From contig NCGO01000004.1 of assembly GCA_002256985.1 (NCBI GenBank), forward strand, positions 124,001 through 188,000: a DNA stretch of 64,000 nucleotides, given 5' to 3'. Under the pieces are notes generated by a model. The model worked only from the letters and a program-made list of their open reading frames with translations, searched no databases and was not told where the DNA came from. This document shows positions 62,440-64,000 of the stretch, in pieces. Position 1 is the stretch's first letter, and each line of letters starts with the position of its first letter. A program made the translations under genes and the position numbers. Source of the stretch: Novosphingobium sp. 28-62-57 (GTDB taxonomy: Bacteria; Pseudomonadota; Alphaproteobacteria; Sphingomonadales; Sphingomonadaceae).

Positions 62440-63161
62440 AGCAAAACCGCTCCACCGCCGTCATGCAGCGCCGCATCGAACCGCACGATAGCCTGGAATA
62501 CTTTCCCACCCCGCCTTGGGCCACCCGCGCAGTGTGTGAATTGCTGCAGGCCGAATATGCCGAACCGCTGGAACTGCAGCGCGCGTGGGAGCCGTGCTGT
62601 GGGGAATTGCACATGGTCCGCCCGATGCGGGAATACTTTGCGCAGGTCCATGCCACCGATGTGCACCGCTATGCGCAGGACCACGGCATTTTCGATTTCC
62701 TCGATCTTGGCGCAGCCCCGCCTGTCCTCGATGTCGATTGGATCTTCCTCAACCCGCCGTTCCTGCCCGCGCACCGCTTCATCGATCGCGCGCGCACCAT
62801 CGCCCGGCGCGGCGTGGCCGTCTTCGCCCGCGCCGCATTCACCGAATCCGAAAGCCGCTATGCCGGCCTGTTTTCCCCGGATCAGCGCCCCGCTTGCGTT
62901 GCCACGTTCTGCGAACGTGTCGTGCTGCTCAAAGGCCGCCTGATCGAACGCAACCGCCCCGATCCGTTCAACCTGGACGAGGACGGCAAGCCAAAGAGCG
63001 CCAGCAGCGCCACCGCCTATTGCTGGATCATCTGGCGGCGCGACGATCACGATACCCGCCACCGCTGGATTGCCCCCGGCACATCTGACCGCCTCACCCG
63101 TCCGGGCGATTACCCGGACTACTCCCACCACTTCCCCGAACCGAAAGGATCCTTGCTGTGA
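62436..63161 (+). CDS. DNA N6-adenine methyltransferase-like protein
   Basis: 241 residues from the ATG at 62436 (ATGA overlap). SAM-binding motif I is WEPCCGELHM (51-60) and catalytic motif IV is NPPF (106-109), typical of adenine methyltransferases. SLEYFPTPPWATR near the N-terminus is typical of phage Dam-like enzymes. No target-recognition domain is evident. It may protect phage DNA from host restriction. Confidence 0.8.
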   Translation: MKQNRSTAVMQRRIEPHDSLEYFPTPPWATRAVCELLQAEYAEPLELQRAWEPCCGELHMVRPMREYFAQVHATDVHRYAQDHGIFDFLDLGAAPPVLDVDWIFLNPPFLPAHRFIDRARTIARRGVAVFARAAFTESESRYAGLFSPDQRPACVATFCERVVLLKGRLIERNRPDPFNLDEDGKPKSASSATAYCWIIWRRDDHDTRHRWIAPGTSDRLTRPGDYPDYSHHFPEPKGSLL

Positions 63162-63457
63162 CCGACCAACCCAAAGTTCCTTTGACCGTTGACGAAGCGG
63201 TTGGCCTGTTCAAATCGCAGGATTCTGCGCATTCGATAAACGTCATTGGCCCCATGATCATGGGCTTTGAATGGTCGATTGGCGGCGCGCGCGAAAAGCT
63301 TGCCGAATGCACCGACCTTCAGGTCGCTGGCGACACAGCGCGGGGCATGGGCCACGGCATCGCCGCAACCGAACCCGACGGCCAATTCATCTTCTTCGAG
63401 CATGACGAAGACGCCCTGACGGCATTCCTTTTGGAACGCACCGGAGCGCCAGCATGA
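63158..63457 (+). CDS. Hypothetical phage protein, 99 aa
   Basis: GTG start overlapping the methyltransferase stop. Contains [20 protein letters not shown] and [20 protein letters not shown]. No family recognised. Confidence 0.6.
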   Translation: MTDQPKVPLTVDEAVGLFKSQDSAHSINVIGPMIMGFEWSIGGAREKLAECTDLQVAGDTARGMGHGIAATEPDGQFIFFEHDEDALTAFLLERTGAPA

Positions 63458-63612
63458 AAGCCACCCCACCCACCGTCGCCCCGGACTTGATCCGGGGCAA
63501 GGCTCCTTCTGGCGACACGATCGAACACTTGCGCGGCGGGCCAACCGGCCAGCCCAAAGTCACCCGCGTGTCCCTCACCGCCCTGCGCAACCGCAAAGGC
63601 CCGCGCACATGA
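63454..63612 (+). CDS. Tiny phage gene with repeat-derived segment, 52 aa
   Basis: Too short for common gene callers but linked to both neighbours by ATGA overlaps. [12 protein letters not shown] near the N-terminus is encoded by a palindromic element; the C-terminus is basic ([17 protein letters not shown]). Function unknown. Confidence 0.55.
   Translation: MKATPPTVAPDLIRGKAPSGDTIEHLRGGPTGQPKVTRVSLTALRNRKGPRT
63478..63498. repeat. Palindromic element within coding frame
   Basis: GCCCCGGA-CTTGA-TCCGGGGC, identical to the copy at 57205, in the 52-residue gene. Confidence 0.8.
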
Positions 63613-63956
63613 CCACCCGCCTAACCATCAGCGTGGCCGAAGCCCTCGAAGCCGAAGGCGCATTCGTCAACCGCAGCAAGGCACCGCGCCTGACAGCTGG
63701 CATCGGCGACAACTCCTACACCAACGGAAACGCCGATGACCGCCTGCGCCTGCTGATCGAACGCATCGAGCGCCTGGAGGAAGAGAAAAAGGGCATCGGC
63801 GATGACATCAAGGATGTCTACGGCGAAGCCAAAGCCGTGGGCTACGACACCAAAATGATGCGCCAGGCCATCCGCCTGCGCAAAATGAAACCCGACGATC
63901 GCCGCGAAATGGAAGCGATCCTCGAAGTCTACAAAGCCGCGCTGGGGATCGATTGA
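63609..63956 (+). CDS. GapR-like DNA-binding protein (DUF2312)
   Basis: 115 residues. The C-terminal 70 residues ([20 protein letters not shown], then [19 protein letters not shown]) match the GapR family, coiled-coil proteins that bind overtwisted AT-rich DNA ahead of replication and transcription. A 40-residue N-terminal extension is unlike chromosomal GapR. Last gene visible in the rightward early operon. Confidence 0.85.
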   Translation: MTTRLTISVAEALEAEGAFVNRSKAPRLTAGIGDNSYTNGNADDRLRLLIERIERLEEEKKGIGDDIKDVYGEAKAVGYDTKMMRQAIRLRKMKPDDRREMEAILEVYKAALGID

Positions 63957-63972
63957 CCACCCCTTTCCGTCG

Positions 63973-63991
63973 TCCCGGACTTGATCCGGGA
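63973..63991. repeat. Palindromic element, intergenic copy
   Basis: TCCCGGA-CTTGA-TCCGGGA, a seven-base-arm copy of the same family after the GapR-like gene. Confidence 0.75.
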
Positions 63992-64000
63992 TTAGGCTTT

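Larger units (their letters stand above)
26893..64000. mobile_element. Prophage, short-tailed (T7/BPP-1-like late genes), right end outside window
   Basis: From the tRNA-Gly 3' end to the window edge essentially every gene is phage-like. It has a leftward late operon (terminase to spanins), a control region, leftward replication genes and a rightward early operon around a divergent repressor pair. Tail tubular and internal virion proteins of the T7 kind, with no tape measure or contractile sheath, indicate a podovirus. No frameshifts or gene gaps are seen, so it may be functional. No integrase or second attachment site is in view; both are expected beyond 64 kb. Confidence 0.93.

Noticed and set aside
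26893-64000. Integrase or excisionase within the window
   Set aside because: No tyrosine or serine recombinase motif is found in any frame; the integrase is probably beyond the right edge.

Overview
The window is GC-rich double-stranded DNA from an alphaproteobacterium, most likely a sphingomonad (Sphingomonas/Novosphingobium/Sphingobium group). The clues are two large TonB-dependent receptors, a SIMPL protein, REP-type palindromes of the kind common in that group, and a phage-borne GapR-like protein. This placement is by pattern recognition, not by a search. About 26.8 kb is chromosome; the rest is the major part of a prophage that runs off the right edge.

Chromosomal part (1-26.8 kb). At the left edge a cytochrome P450-like gene (cut by the window) is coupled to a large class III cyclase-like/AAA/TPR signalling protein whose cyclase domain lacks two catalytic residues. 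A Crp-type regulator and mtgA lie next to them. Then come a TonB receptor, a PPP-family phosphatase, a SIMPL protein, glyoxalase I and a second TonB receptor, followed by a cluster of inverted REP pairs, a TPR-sulfotransferase and a type II NADH dehydrogenase. From 26474 back to 18266 lies a complete leftward operon for quinohemoprotein amine dehydrogenase: qhpA (diheme alpha), qhpD (radical SAM crosslinker), qhpC (gamma, precursor of the CTQ cofactor), qhpB (beta), qhpG (flavin hydroxylase), qhpF (ABC exporter) and qhpE (subtilisin-like leader peptidase). Most junctions overlap by a few bases. The operon oxidises primary amines in the periplasm and builds its own peptide-derived quinone cofactor.

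Prophage (about 26.9 kb to beyond 64 kb). It abuts the 3' end of a tRNA-Gly(CCC) gene, a typical attachment site. The late genes run leftward in one tightly overlapping operon from the terminase (51.6 kb) to the lysis genes (27.2 kb): terminases, portal, Bbp19-like protein, scaffold, capsid, tail tubular proteins, a four-gene T7-like internal virion (ejection) set, fibre, an SGNH-esterase tailspike, M15 endolysin, holin-like proteins and overlapping Rz/Rz1 spanins. The particle should therefore be a short-tailed (podoviral) virion on a temperate genome.

A 1.3 kb control region (51.6-53.0 kb) separates late from early genes and holds a TGCAACC repeat array. Rightward from it are an ArdC-like antirestriction protein and four tiny coupled genes. 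Replication genes (helicase-like ATPase, Toprim primase) run leftward from a small HTH gene. A divergent HTH repressor and a second rightward early operon (nine tiny genes, a DNA methyltransferase, a GapR-like protein) complete a switch, with three matching 19-bp operators. No integrase is visible; it is probably beyond 64 kb. Several early phage genes carry palindromic elements inside their reading frames.
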